A DNA stretch of 64,000 nucleotides from Amphiura filiformis (GCF_039555335.1 NC_092628.1:66977292-67041291), one strand, 5' to 3'; positions 39,201 through 49,355 are shown, counted from the stretch's first letter. Program-made: numbers and translations. Notes: generated from the sequence alone by a model not told the origin.

Positions 39201-42200
39201 AGCTCATAGATCTGTTCTTGTTGAGTTTCACATTTTTTCTCCAATTCATCTAGTCTAGATTCCAATTGAGACACCCTGTCTCTTGCTGCTGTTAAATCAC
39301 GCTGAAGAGCGCCCTCACTGCTAGCTCTCTCCTGGGAATAAAAGCAAGTTTAAAGTTTAAGACTAATTTTTGTCTCGCCTGATAAGGCAGGAGACTATAT
39401 AATCACTTTTCCGTATGTAGGGGTGTGTGTGGGGGTGTGTGTGCGTGTGTGACAAATTTGATTAAAGTTTTGGTTTTCGCCTATTTTCTCGGAGACTAGA
39501 GTCGACGTTTCTCAAACTTGGTGGGTGGGTGCATCTTGACCCGAGACAAAACCGGTTTGTATTGGTTAGTGGGTCAAGGTCACTGAGGACCTCTAGAGGT
39601 CATCTGAGGTCAAATTAGTAAAAACTGTCGTATGGGCATGAAACTTGGTAGGTACAGTCAACATTTCAAGCCAAATTTTTTGAAGGTCATTTCAAGGTCA
39701 CCAGGGGTCATCCGAGGTCAAATTAGTAAAAACTGTCGGATGGGCATGAAACTTGGTGGGTACAGTCAACATTTAAAGCCAAATTTTTGGAAGGTCATTT
39801 CGGGGTCACCAGGGGTCATCTGAGGTCAAATTAGTAAAAACTGTCAGATGTGCATGAAACTTGGTGGGTACAGTCAACATTTAAAGCCAAATTTTTGGAA
39901 GGTCATTTCGAGGTCACCAGGGGTCATCTGAGGTCAAATTAGTAAAAACTGTTGATGGACATGAAACTTGGTGGGTACAGTCAACATTTAAAGCCAAATT
40001 TTTGGAAGATCATTTCGAGGCCACCAGGGGTCATCTGAGGTCAAATTAGTACAAACTGTTGTGTGGGTATGAAACTTAGTGGATACAGTCAACATTTAGA
40101 GCCAAAGTTTTGGAAGGTCATTTCAGGGTCACCAGGGGTCAAATTAGTAAAAACTGTTGCATGGGCATGAAACTTGGTGGGCACAGTCACCATCAGCCAG
40201 ATAATCGTGCCTAGCCGATAACCGCCAAATTCATTTACCTCTACCAAAAGTAATCACAAAAGCAGGCGGTTTAAAAGCAGGCGAGACTCGTGGTTCGAGA
40301 ACCGCCTTTGTTTATACTTATTCTTCAAATTTGTTTTCTATCTCAAATTCCCATTTGTAATTGGTATTAATCGCAGTAGAAATAACATAATAAGAGGATT
40401 AACTACCATAGCAATAGATGAATACAGTTTTTGCACTACAACGTTCATGCTGTACCTATGCATTGAACTATAGATGTCAAAGAACAGTGATAAATACCTG
40501 GATCGTAATTTTATAGAATATTCATATCATGCTGATCACTTGCACCTGTAAGATAAGTAATTAGTACCTTTGAAAAGAGCGGTATTGTTTTCAATCTATG
40601 ATTGCAGACATCAGGTGAGTGCAACCTGCTTGTAGTGCAGGGCGATATATTCAAAAATTGTATTCAACTATTGCTATGGTTTTTAATCCTCTTATTACGT
40701 TATATGTATAAATATGTATAGTTTGTACTTCTGTTGTATTAATAAATGTAATAAATTAAGACTGCTGCAAAATTTTTTTTAACTCAACGGTTGTTGTTTA
40801 CTATTATGTATAACATCCGCTTGGAATTGGTTATAAATTGCCAATTTAAAAACACTGAAAACCAACCTATCTTTTTTAAATTATGCCACATTGACAATCT
40901 AATTGCAGACTTCCTATAGCATATTGGCTATATGGAATCTAAAGAATGATCTTTCTGTTAAATCCACAGAATTAAAACCAGAGAACCAGGACTCGACCGC
41001 CATCTTGATACAGGCATGGAGCAAAAATTGGGGTATTCGGTTTCCCTCGGAATGCGCTTTCGAGGCATTCGTTGTCATGCAAGCGCGACATGGATGATGG
41101 GCGCATTTGAGAGACGCACTTGATGCGACATGCACTTGAGTACCAAGACGCTTCAGATGAGGCGCAGAATAGTTTTCGCTCGTCTCCAGCGTGCCGTCGG
41201 CAAGGACCGAATACCCCAATTTTCTCCCCATAGCTGACGGCTCGATTGTACGTGGCGGTATAGGGAGTCCCGGTTCTCCTTCTCTAATTCTGTGGTTAAA
41301 TCATATCTGGTTATGTCAACATAATGAGTCTGACAATCAAAGTTCAAGGTGATTATACAGTCCACATAAACTACCAACAAAAATGACATAATCATATATT
41401 TGAATTATACAAATCCTTAATACATACACACACATAAACACTACTCCTGAGGATATTGTGTGTGGGGTTGCAGGTGTTTGAGCAAAGCATAAAACTCTCA
41501 CTCCAATGCATGATTTGACATTATGACACAACTATATAGTTGCTGTAGCATGCACCCTAAATTAATGGGTGGTCTAAAAAGGCCAGTGCTACCATGTGTG
41601 TATACACCATATACTGCCAATGCTGATTAACCAATGATTATGACTAGATTAAATCAAACACAAATTTGTTTTTTGATCAACTCTGTTTGTCTAATTACTG
41701 AGCATTGGCGTAATTACAAAAACTCAGTTTGTCTTATTTAGCCAAATGCTTAGTAATTTAAAAACAACTTAGGTTTTTGATTGATAAACTTAGTTTACAT
41801 GAACTCAGGTTTTAATAAACTCAGTATATTGATCAACTTTTTTCACTGTTTTTCACTTGATAGATTGAGCCTATTGAGAAACTTTTTCAAATTACTGAGT
41901 ATAAACAAGTAACTTACCCCTTTTCCATGTGTAATTCCTTTTGATGGGTAGTTACCAGATGTGCATTCTCTTCTCGAGATTGCTCAAGCATTTCACTCAA
42001 GTCATGTGACCTCTGTTCAGCCAATGCCAATTCAGCTTCTGTTTTTGATAATCTACAAATTAAACAATACATGATCAGAACAGGGAAGAACACAAAATAA
42101 GGGACAAGGTTTTTAATAGTGCCGTCGTCGACATGCCTTATGTCGACATAATGTCGACGTCGGCACGTATCCCGACATGTCGACATCAAAAAAAAATTCT

Positions 42201-45200
42201 AAAAAAAAAAAAAAAAATTTTTTAATTTTCAAAAATATTAATTTGGCCAGAAAAGTAAGTTATAGGCCCAAAATTACTTGTTATTCAAGGTTGGATACCA
42301 GAGAAATACTGCTACTAAAAATTTTAAAAAATGCCAATTTTTTCTTACAAAGTTGGATAAATTTGTTTATTTTGATTACCTTTGCTTCTATTGAACAGTC
42401 AGGGACACATTGAATTAGTATGCATTGCTAGCTGTTCCCCGGGGGTGCCAGTTGAACCGTCAATGAAGTCATCACCGACCAAAATTTCGCGGTAAAAGGG
42501 TATCTTTTTAAGCATAGGCCACGTCCCGCGTGGGACGCGAAAAGGGTCTCAATTTTGGTGTTTTCTGGAAAAAGGGTACCTTTTTACAATAGATATGTCG
42601 ACGTTTTGGGTTCATGAAAAATCAAAGTCCAGCATTTGACGTCAGCCGCTGTTTTCGTTCCTGATTACATTTTACATGAATCTGTATTAATTTATTGGAT
42701 AATTTATGACCTTAGAAAGTGCAGACAGTGTGCCTGCAATGAAATTATAACAGAAATTGTATGTAAAGGGATTGGAAATACACTAGGTAAATATTGCTTT
42801 CTACCTTCGTCAGTGAAAAGGGTCATTGGGACATGTAAGGTCAGTGATATGGGTACCTTTGTTTGCACCATGGCTGTGGTCAGTGATTTGGGTATCCTTT
42901 TTTCATAGCAGGTCAGTGGTAAGGGTTACCTTTCAGCCCTTGGGCATGTCAGTGTTTTGGGTGAAAAATAAAAGTGTCTGGTCAGTGATGACAACATGCA
43001 ATGGTATATGAGTGGCACCCCCGGGAGCTGTTCAATAGAAGCAAAAGTAATTAAAATATACAAATGTATCCAACTTTGTAAAAAAATTTTTTTTTTTTTT
43101 TTTTTTAGAATTTTTTATGTCGACACACTGTCGACGTCGGTATACGAATTTTATCGACATGTCGACATTAAAAAACGGTGCCGACGACGGCACTAGTTTT
43201 TAATACTATATAAAATAATTGCTCCAGTCAGCCATACTCGCTAGAGCACATGGTTATACAATTGTGTTTCCCTCGAATAGTTTGTTGAGGAAGATGAAAA
43301 AGAGGACTAACATGTGCCCTCCATAACAGAAACCACTTTTGATAGGAAAAGGGCTAAATTTATTAGTTCTTCCATTAATGGAGAGCCAAAGAAAACAAAT
43401 CCCAATTTGAAACAAAATAGCCTCTACTCACTTGGCTGCAAGAGCATTGAATGCAGTTTTGCGTTCTTCAAGTGCTTCCTGTAGCTGTCCTATCTTGCGT
43501 GCTGTCTCCCTGTGTGTGCGACTTAACTGGTCATTCTGTTGGTCAATCCTCTGCAACAAGTCACCCGTCTAAAGGTAGGTATGAAAGTCATTAACATCAA
43601 AAGCAAATTTAATATACTTGGGTGAGCCAAGACAATTTACAAAAAGTGAAAATGTACTGATATCTTGAAGTGTAATTGTAACACAACTTAATAGGGGCTA
43701 AGACGTTTCTTTCCTTGCATATCTAAGGTAAAAATAATTTGTCTATTGGATTTTTTTTATCTGGAAGAGGTTGGACAAGTGTATTTATTACTTAGGATTG
43801 TCACAATCACAGTTGAATAGCTTATAGTCCATTTGGCTTCCTCAAGAGAGTGATGCCAGTGTGTGCTCCAGTGCCTGAGCTGACTCAAAGAACTGGTAAG
43901 TTTACATCAAAAGCATTACATCTGTACATCCACAAAGTAAGTTCGATAAAGTACTGACGTCACTGTCTCGAGGAAGGCAAAAACATGAGATATTTCACTT
44001 CAAATCCCCACTTCAGCCAAATTTGCTGTGCCCTTCTATATTTATTTTGACATACAACAATGTGAACTGAAAGCCTATAGATAATAGCATCAGTGTTCAT
44101 CCCCATCTCAATGACTCATCAGCTCAGTTGGTAGAGCATCAGTACAGTGATCCAAAGTCCGCAGGTTCAAATCCTGGATGGTCAATGAATTTTTTCCCTG
44201 GCTGACATTAAAACCTGTTTCCATCTTACTTGTTGTCTCTTATCTGATTTGAGTTGTCTGATTTCTCTGGTCATAATTTCCTCTCTAGTTTGGTGATGTG
44301 AAGACAGACTAGCTCTGTCTGTATTGTGTAGTCTGGCAACATCTACAAAGAATCAATAACAATGCACGCATATCAGAGATATACATAATTAACCCCCTGA
44401 GCACTATCTGCCGATCTATCATTGACTCTGATTGGTCAATTACATGATATTTTCACTTTAATCACCAATCAAAATGGAGCTTTGCAAATAATTCACCCCA
44501 ATTTTTTTGTTTGGTGAAATTATTCTAACAATGTTGCTGATTGGGCCAATTGATAATGAAAACTTCTTTTTGACCAATCGGCAGGTAGTTCTCATGGGGT
44601 TAAGCAGGTTGTTGCATAGCAAAATACTACAGCGATTTATGTTTATAAACTGTTATATGCGTAAAAAAATTGAAATTTGCAACATTCTTATGTTGTGGCC
44701 ATGATTCTGATAGTTGACTTATGTTCGACAAAAGAGTTTTAATTTCTTGAATAAATCAATCAGATGTGTTGTCTAATTATTTAAAGATAATCAAACACAT
44801 TCTGATCATGATCCTCACTTAAAGTATTGTATAATATGCCGACAGAATAATGCAAAAATTTAATTGTCATCTAATGATAATATAGTGAATCAAAATGTGA
44901 CAACTTTGCTTGGTCCTAATAGATGGCCTCATAAAATTAGAATGGTTTGTATTGATCTGTTCCTACCTATTGCCTTGTGTACATCTTGTGGTATGTTATT
45001 GCCAGCCAGCTCCAACTCAGTGATGTTTTTATTATATTGCATTGCACCTATCAATGATCGACCACCAACTATACCAATATTATTCCACCTTAAATCTGTA
45101 AAAAAATATATGTGTGTATAAAAGAATCACAGATCACAAGATAAGGGCTGTCTTACACCAGCTTTCAGAGAAGAACTGCACTCTCTTGATTGGGTCGACA

Positions 45201-48200
45201 TGCATGTCCAATTAATGAGCGACATATATAGACCCGGGGGGGGGGGCACTCACATTTCCCAGCTATACGGGTATGTGCCGCGGCGGCGACCCCCCTTTTT
45301 CAGAGCCACTGGCCGTTCCTTAGACCCTCTGAATTCATTGTTTGCCCGCTCTGAAGCCCCAAAATTTTTCTAGCCGTTCCATAGACCCTCAGATCATCGA
45401 TTTCCGCTCTCATCGGCATCTTGAGAGACGTGTTTTCTGTCCTACTATTTCAAGCCCAAAAGCAGACCCAAAAGCTACTTTATGAGCCCAAAAACTTCAA
45501 AGGGAATTTTCCATTAATTTCTTCCCCATTGAAACACATTGTAAGGAATAAGGTGAACTTTGGGTGGGATTTTGGGCTCCTTTAGTAGTGGCAACACTGG
45601 TTGACTGATAATAAATAAACATTGCAGCAATGCCGATCGCGAGAGTCCAGCTGGTGAACATTTAGCTAGAAATAAATGATTTTGAGATCTCTTTTTGGAA
45701 TAAAATTGCCAAATATGAGGAAAAGTCCCTTAATAATTATGTACACATCCTTGCAGCTCTCCATAAACAATGAATTAAAAGGTAATTTACGATCTACTGG
45801 TCTAGTAAAATCGGGAGTGGAATGGCTGTCAAATTCTGCACACTTCACTCAATCATCTCATGGTATAAGCATGACAGTTCAATGTAGTCTAAATGTTTTT
45901 CTATTCGGCACTGAAAAAAATAATTCTTGTGGGTTTGTTTTTATGGTGGGCTTTTGTAATGCTGCTATAATTATCAGTAGGCTAATAGCATAGATTGTAG
46001 GTCTACAGGGTCTAGTAATTTTGATTTGAATGCTGTTTTGCTTTGTTGAGGTTTCCATCGTAATGGGCCAAACCAGACTTATTTTGCATTAATGATTTTC
46101 CTGATTAATAATTTAATGCACAATTCAAAGTGAAATCGATTCCTTCAAAAATCTGTGGCAAAAACGCAACAAAATTGAACCCTGGTTTGGCCTGCGGGTT
46201 TAGTTTCGGAGATTTTTCAGATTTTGGCGGCCAATCAGTTCCCAAGACCCCCCTTTTGGCCAGTCAATCAGTTCCCAAGACCCCCCTTTTTGACCGGCCA
46301 ATCAGTTCCCTAGACCCTCCTTTTTGGCTGGCCGATCAGTTCCTTAGACCTCAAGTTGAAACTGGCGGTGGCACACCCTACCAAAAAAAATTCGAGTGCC
46401 CCCCGGGATATAGACCAGCTGCGTTTCTTTCATGTGCACCAGTCTGTGCCAAACCAAGGTTTGCCATTTAACTAGCCAATCAGATTACCGGTCTGTAGTG
46501 TGATTGAATCAGCCAATCAGAACCCCACTTCTGTGTGCTTTACACTATGTACATGTATGCTCACCACAAGCAAGAGAGTGCAGTTCTACTCTGAAAATTG
46601 GAGTAAAATCTATGTGGCAGTCAAAAAAGTTTGCTGACAGTTTCATTAGGTACACTGACATCCTGAGTAAACAAGACCATATTACAAAAACCTCACTGGG
46701 TATGAAACCCCTTGCAGCAACTGCTACAAGTACATATGCTGTGGAAACAATTCAAGGAATTTTGAGCCTTGACGATGAAAAGGCCAGTATCCAAATATAT
46801 ATCACAACCAAAAGAATCTGACAACCAATTCTAAAACTCTGCTTTTATCATGGATATTGAACTTCAATGATGCAGTGATTCATTTTATAAGTTATAGCAT
46901 GTACATAATCATGTACATATAATCTTGTATCAATTGCAACCAAAGACATATTGGGTATATATATCGTTGTTGCTTTTTGCACAAAGACTGTGAGTAATTC
47001 ACTAACTTTATTTGTTGGGAATAGCCATCTTTTCTATGATCTCAGTGTTTTTGAATGTTTCAAAAGTAGAAACATTCTACTTTTGCCCATGAGGAGTTTC
47101 TACATTTTGAAACATTCAAAATAGCATTTTAAACAATTGATTTACAATTACTGACATACCAAGAGCTTTTAAAATAGTATTTCTCTGTAATGAAGCAGCC
47201 AAATCTGCAGCGGATTCATGACTGAGTTGATTGTTACGTAAATCTAGCATCTCCAGGCTATTGTTCGCTGCTAGACCGTCTGTGAATGCAGCAAATCTTG
47301 TTGAATCTAGCCCCAAACAATTCCATTCTAAGCACAAACTATGCAAGAAAGAAGAAAAGAAAAATACAAATTTTACACACCACTTACAATGTATAAGCTT
47401 AAAGGCCCATTCAGTGATTTGCTCATCCGGACGATCATAAAAATCATCAACGTTTGTCATTGTCATAAATATGTAAACATAGTCTGCTAGTGGTTCAGCC
47501 GAAAGCCGTGTATTTAAGACAAAAATAAGGAATTTACATAAATCTGTAATTTAGATACTGACAGTATCTAAATTAGCTACATGTATTCAAATGGGGTTTC
47601 AACTTCGTTAATACTGCTGTTTTCTTTGTGCTTTGCCAAATTTTTCATTTCAAAAATACCAAATGACAATTTGAATGATGTATCCTTCACTTTTAAGCAA
47701 TTTATAAACAATTTTAATTTTTTTACACTTTCGCTGGGATTACTGAATGGGTCTTTAATTCAAATAGAAAATTGAGGTTTGTCCATCATATGTAAAAATA
47801 GTAGGACAACAGAGCGATTTTGAATTAATGTTGTAATTATAACTTTAAATCCACAATAGAGCTCCACCATTTTTTTCAAAATCAGTACCCCCCAAATAAT
47901 AACTGGCTACAGGCCTGTTCCTGACAGTTGTTACTATTGATAATTTTTTTCAAAGAATAACAAAATTATAATTTGACCAAAATTGCATATTATCCCTTTG
48001 CTCTTTGAGTTTAACACTTACTGTTTCAATGTGTGATTCTGTCTTATTAGCTTTCCCAATACTTCTGCTGCTGCACCTCTCATATTATTGCCTTTGAGAT
48101 CCAGCCTCTGTACACATACATTGGAACACAAACCATGCAGGAAAAGCTTGGCACCTGAATAAAACAAAGCAAAAATGTGATATGGTTTAATCTTTCACAG

Positions 48201-49355
48201 AAACATTTTGAACATCATCACAAAATTGATATTGTTTGCCTCCGGTGGCTCTTTCTAAGAACTTTCTTCTTGGCCAACAAGAAGGAAAGAATAATTTATT
48301 TATCATTTATCGTATTAGTAAATTTTGTGGGACACAAATTGAAAGGTAAAGGTGAGAATTAAAATAATCATTATTTGAAGTAAGCAAAAGGGGTTCTATA
48401 ACAAGTATATTTAAGAGGCACTTATTTTCCAGCTGTTTTGAGGAACAAAATGTATGTTTTTGTGCCAATCGGCAAGACTTAAATTTCTCTTGAGTGCACG
48501 TCTGGTCAGCTTGAGTGCTGGTTACTGCCGACCAGTGCCAACCAGTGTAACTACAATGGTAACAATCCTGAAAAGAAGTACACCTGTGAGACTGTAAAGG
48601 ATTCTAATCTTTCATTGTTAGTTACTGTTGTAGAGAGCATGTGAAATTTAATTGGTAAGCTGATACATTGTAGCCTACACCAAGCAAAGTGTTCACAGTT
48701 CTCAAAACTATATTTGCACAGATCTTTCGCACTGCCCGCTTTGGGCCGTTTATGGCATAAACATGACGTCGGGTTCTGATTGGCTAATTGAATCATGTCA
48801 TCATCATATCAGCACCTCATTCGCTGATCAATCTGCGTAGCGCGACTCAGGTGTGATTTTACACAATCGGTCGGCCAGTGTGATAGGTTTATAACTATCA
48901 CTCATATTTTATTACACTTTTAAAACTCAGTTTAACATTTTTAGGCAAATGTTTATGCCTGTAATCATGTATCATTTCAAAGTGACAGTTCAAGTTGAGG
49001 TAAGGCACTGGAATTCAATTGAATATAGAGTGAAGATTACTATAACTTTGTTTCTGCTGGAAAACACAAGACACTTACCTTCATCACCTATCATACAGTC
49101 GGCCAGCTTGACTTGGACAATGGTCCGATCTGAAGCAAGAGCTGCACCCAAAACTGAGCATGTTTGTGTTGTTAATGAAGTAGTTGACAAATCCAAGCAT
49201 TTTCCTGAAGTTTTACGTTGTGTGGCAACTGATTTTGAAGAGTGTGATCTATGGAGTACATCTTGACCTTTACGAAGCTGAGCTACAACACTCTCCTGGG
49301 GATCAATTCTGTTTTCTCTACACAATCTGACAAAGTTGCTTCGAAATTCATCCAT
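30235..49355 (-). CDS. LRRC45: leucine-rich repeat-containing protein 45 (centrosome linker), 12 coding exons
   Basis: Exons in transcript order: 49355-49079, 48154-48022, 47338-47160, 45095-44967, 44342-44230, 43568-43432, 42052-41918, 39331-39142, 32813-32557, 32131-31958, 31515-31368, 30428-30235 (stop TAA). The product is about 687 residues; human LRRC45 is about 670. ATG 49355-49353 opens [15 protein letters not shown], like the vertebrate start. Ribonuclease-inhibitor-type leucine-rich repeats follow ([59 protein letters not shown]), then a long coiled coil to a short tail ending SPMATPRK. Known role: fibre component of the centrosome linker, also used in ciliogenesis. One oddity: the exon 7 donor leaves two extra bases before exon 8 (see findings). 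Exon 1 has a 20-odd residue basic/serine insert relative to human. A minus-strand ATTAAA at 29761-29756 could end the transcript. Intron 8 hosts a TRIM gene. Confidence 0.93.
30821..31087. mobile_element. 267-bp MITE in LRRC45 intron 11
   Basis: Arms of about 40 bases: CTATAGTGGGAATTCCAATT at the left and AATTGGAATTCTTACTATAG at the right, both containing GAATGAACGCAGCTTTCAA. The core is rich in GCGT/ACGC motifs, unlike the AT-rich surroundings. It is non-coding. Confidence 0.8.
31516..31957. other. LRRC45 intron 10, no feature recognised
   Basis: No open frame with a recognisable domain and no clear inverted repeat were found. The polypurine-rich text around 31660-31800 may be an old repeat but I cannot name it. 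Confidence 0.4.
33329..35093. mobile_element. 1.77-kb element with hAT-like CAGTGTTGTAGTC ends and terminal minisatellites
   Basis: CAGTGTTGTAGTC at 33329 is mirrored at 35093 (GACTACAACACTG). Just inside each end is a degenerate array of AGTCCTTGGCCTCGGACA-type units (33,350-33,490 and 34,930-35,080). The flanks show no 8-bp duplication (TAGAAATC versus AAAACTTA), so this may be an old insertion or the ends may be rearranged. Open frames reading GQGQG and LGLGLG repeats are translations of the minisatellite. It lies in LRRC45 intron 8. Confidence 0.6.
35164..35497. repeat. MITE with TACCGTATTT ends
   Basis: TACCGTATTTCGTCAAATAG at the left is matched inverted at the right (AAATACTGGTA), and AAATAAACGCCCC recurs near both ends, with GAGGCGTTTATTTG inverted. 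It is non-coding. Confidence 0.6.
35540..35594 (+). repeat. direct repeat A, copy 1
   Basis: AGTAACACTGTGAACTAAA followed by TTGATAT.CACTTTATTTGC. The same text recurs at 36,195-36,248 in the same orientation, so the two copies bracket the MITE at 35,666. Confidence 0.75.
35666..35920. repeat. MITE with GGGC(T/C)ATTCCATTTAAAAT ends
   Basis: GGGCTATTCCATTTAAAAT then ACTACCCCTG at the left; CAGGGGTAGT then ATTTTAAATGGAATGGCCC at the right. The interior repeats CACAGGGG-type motifs and has no coding frame. Confidence 0.75.
36195..36248 (+). repeat. direct repeat A, copy 2
   Basis: Second copy of the 55-base block at 35,540-35,594, with a few substitutions. Confidence 0.75.
36870..38357 (+). 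CDS. single-exon TRIM protein (RING, two B-boxes, coiled coil, filamin repeat), TRIM45/TRIM2/3-like
   Basis: An uninterrupted 495-codon frame starting at an ATG in good context (A at -3, G at +4). RING C3HC4: C21, C24, C40, H42, C45, C48, C61, C64. B-box 1 about 98-140 (C101, C104, C114, C117, C122, C125). B-box 2 about 158-196 (C160, H163, C172, C182, C185, H190, H193). Coiled coil about 200-330. A filamin/ABP280-type Ig repeat spans about 385-487 (GLCTVSIEE... [17 protein letters not shown]). TRIM proteins with this order are RING E3 ubiquitin ligases; no NHL repeats follow, which fits TRIM45-type architecture, but the subfamily is not certain. The gene lies on the opposite strand inside LRRC45 intron 8. 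TCTTCCAG just upstream (ending 36847) could be an acceptor for a non-coding 5' exon. The likely poly(A) signal is AATAAA at 38516-38521, within a MITE. Confidence 0.9.
   Translation: MAAGFSNFQLKENFKEEFLTCSICAEPYDHEDHTAKCLPCLHTFCKSCLSRHVGKASKFKCPNCRSTIKLSAAGNVDSLPSNFVVENLRGYQDIFNQDVVCANCDEGYNAVSFCHDCGLFLCQKCLENHQKMRNLRHHSISTMKELQEKQPNVLPQQERCKKHPKQELILYCMEEGCEIAVCPTCALTHHRSHNLVDVPVAMETVVNKLQELSKSVSEQNKILIANKESIHAAQERMKAQFNERQKEISKIEENLCEIVKSRCNKASTTLSQLYQAEMKCLTDKAERADSVSTQMANACDFADRACSTSHPIQLLTSQKQINQRLQELLATKLPRGQSKHVDFVFSEQHHAGMNRLELLLECVCDVDKRLCTMMKPNKDSADDDNELQLIEPGLCTVSIEENPQPYKECKAILHTVDANGHNVTTGGAIVDAKLHVQLIPGKKRRCSVQDNKNGTYTITYIPFLDGNDLIISINGVAIRKTPLRIWIDGGKFGSK
38470..38750. mobile_element. 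281-bp MITE just after the TRIM gene
   Basis: Arms of about 80 bases: TTTTATTTAAAACAAACTCAT ... CAACACGCGATATTCAAAAT at the left, inverted ATTTTGAATATCGTGTGTTG ... ATGAGTTTGTTTTAAATAAA at the right. The region 50,168-50,290 is a partial relative. It contains AATAAA signals usable by the neighbouring TRIM transcript. Confidence 0.75.
39372..40287. mobile_element. foldback-ended repeat with a 108-bp tandem array
   Basis: The ends are GTCTCGCCTG and CAGGCGAGAC. Inside is an array of six units starting CAAATTAGTAAAAACTGT at 39611, 39719, 39827, 39935, 40042 and 40140, so the period is 107-108 bases with the last unit shortened to 98. Each unit carries GGTCAxxxGAGGTCA-type GGTCA motifs. Because 108 is a multiple of 3, one frame reads through part of the array, but no known protein results. 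It lies in LRRC45 intron 7, next to exon 8. Confidence 0.75.
40381..40706. repeat. inverted-repeat MITE in LRRC45 intron 7
   Basis: AACATAATAAGAGGATTAA...ACCATAGCAATAG at the left pairs with CTATTGCTATGGT...TTAATCCTCTTATTACGTT at the right. The inner part is non-coding. Confidence 0.7.
40965..41294. mobile_element. 330-bp hAT-type MITE with GTTAAATC duplication
   Basis: The inverted ends CACAGAATTA / TAATTCTGTG continue inward with AGAGAACC / GGTTCTCC. The 8 bases GTTAAATC flank both sides (40957-40964, 41295-41302). The interior is GC-richer than the intron and holds inner inverted GGGGTATTCGG / CCGAATACCCC arms. Open frames of 64-105 codons are not recognisable. Confidence 0.85.
42117..43195. 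mobile_element. hAT-type palindromic MITE (outer element of a nested pair)
   Basis: The ends TAGTGCCGTCGTCG and CGACGACGGCACTA are flanked by 8-bp GTTTTTAA (42109-42116, 43196-43203). Almost the whole element is a foldback: TGTCGAC-rich arms, poly-A/T stretches, then TTGCTTCTATTGAAC pairing with GTTCAATAGAAGC. Without the inner 588-bp insertion and its duplication it would be 483 bp. It lies in LRRC45 intron 6, beside exon 7. Confidence 0.88.
42438..43025. mobile_element. 588-bp element with CCCGGGGGTGCCA ends, inserted in the MITE
   Basis: The ends are CCCGGGGGTGCCA and TGGCACCCCCGGG, with 8-bp target duplication AGCTGTTC on each side (42430-42437, 43026-43033). The internal sequence repeats 'GGTCAGTG...TGGGTA' motifs (about 42,820-42,990) and carries no known protein. 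The same G-rich terminal type occurs at 45,233-46,407. Confidence 0.88.
44112..44184 (+). repeat. tRNA-like sequence (probable SINE head or tRNA pseudogene)
   Basis: The A box TCAGCTCAGTTGGTAGAGCA (44119-44138) and B box GGTTCAAATCC (44164-44174) are well placed, and the D and T stems form. The acceptor stem is imperfect and the anticodon stem is short, so a working tRNA is unlikely. It lies in LRRC45 intron 5. Confidence 0.6.
45233..46407. mobile_element. 1.18-kb element with CCCGGGGG ends
   Basis: CCCGGGGGGGGGGGCACTC at the left pairs with GAGTGCCCCCCGGG at the right; ATATAGA is repeated outside (45226-45232, 46408-46414). Both sides hold degenerate repeats of GTTCC(T/C)(T/A)AGACCC..CTTTTT. 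A 105-codon frame at 45,676-45,993 has no recognisable domain. It lies in LRRC45 intron 3. Confidence 0.75.
46408..47046. other. rest of LRRC45 intron 3, no gene seen
   Basis: A 105-codon plus-strand frame (46,504-46,821) shows no family resemblance. Two AGCCAATCAGA-type CCAAT motifs occur near 46,475-46,530 but nothing ties them to a transcript. Confidence 0.4.
47047..47121. repeat. 75-bp hairpin
   Basis: TTTTGAATGTTTCAAAA plus GTAGAAAC pairs with GTTTCTAC plus TTTTGAAACATTCAAAA around a short loop. It lies close to the donor side of LRRC45 exon 3. Confidence 0.7.
47547..47575. repeat. perfect 29-bp palindrome
   Basis: TAATTTAGATACTG, central A, CAGTATCTAAATTA. It lies in LRRC45 intron 2. 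No repeat family is recognised. Confidence 0.8.

Noticed and set aside
39611..40287. Possible CRISPR-like array
   Set aside because: Units of 108 bp are contiguous tandem copies without unique spacers, in a eukaryotic intron.
42177..43083. Poly-A and poly-T runs as retroposon tails
   Set aside because: They are mirror-image parts of the two arms of the palindromic MITE, not a one-sided tail.
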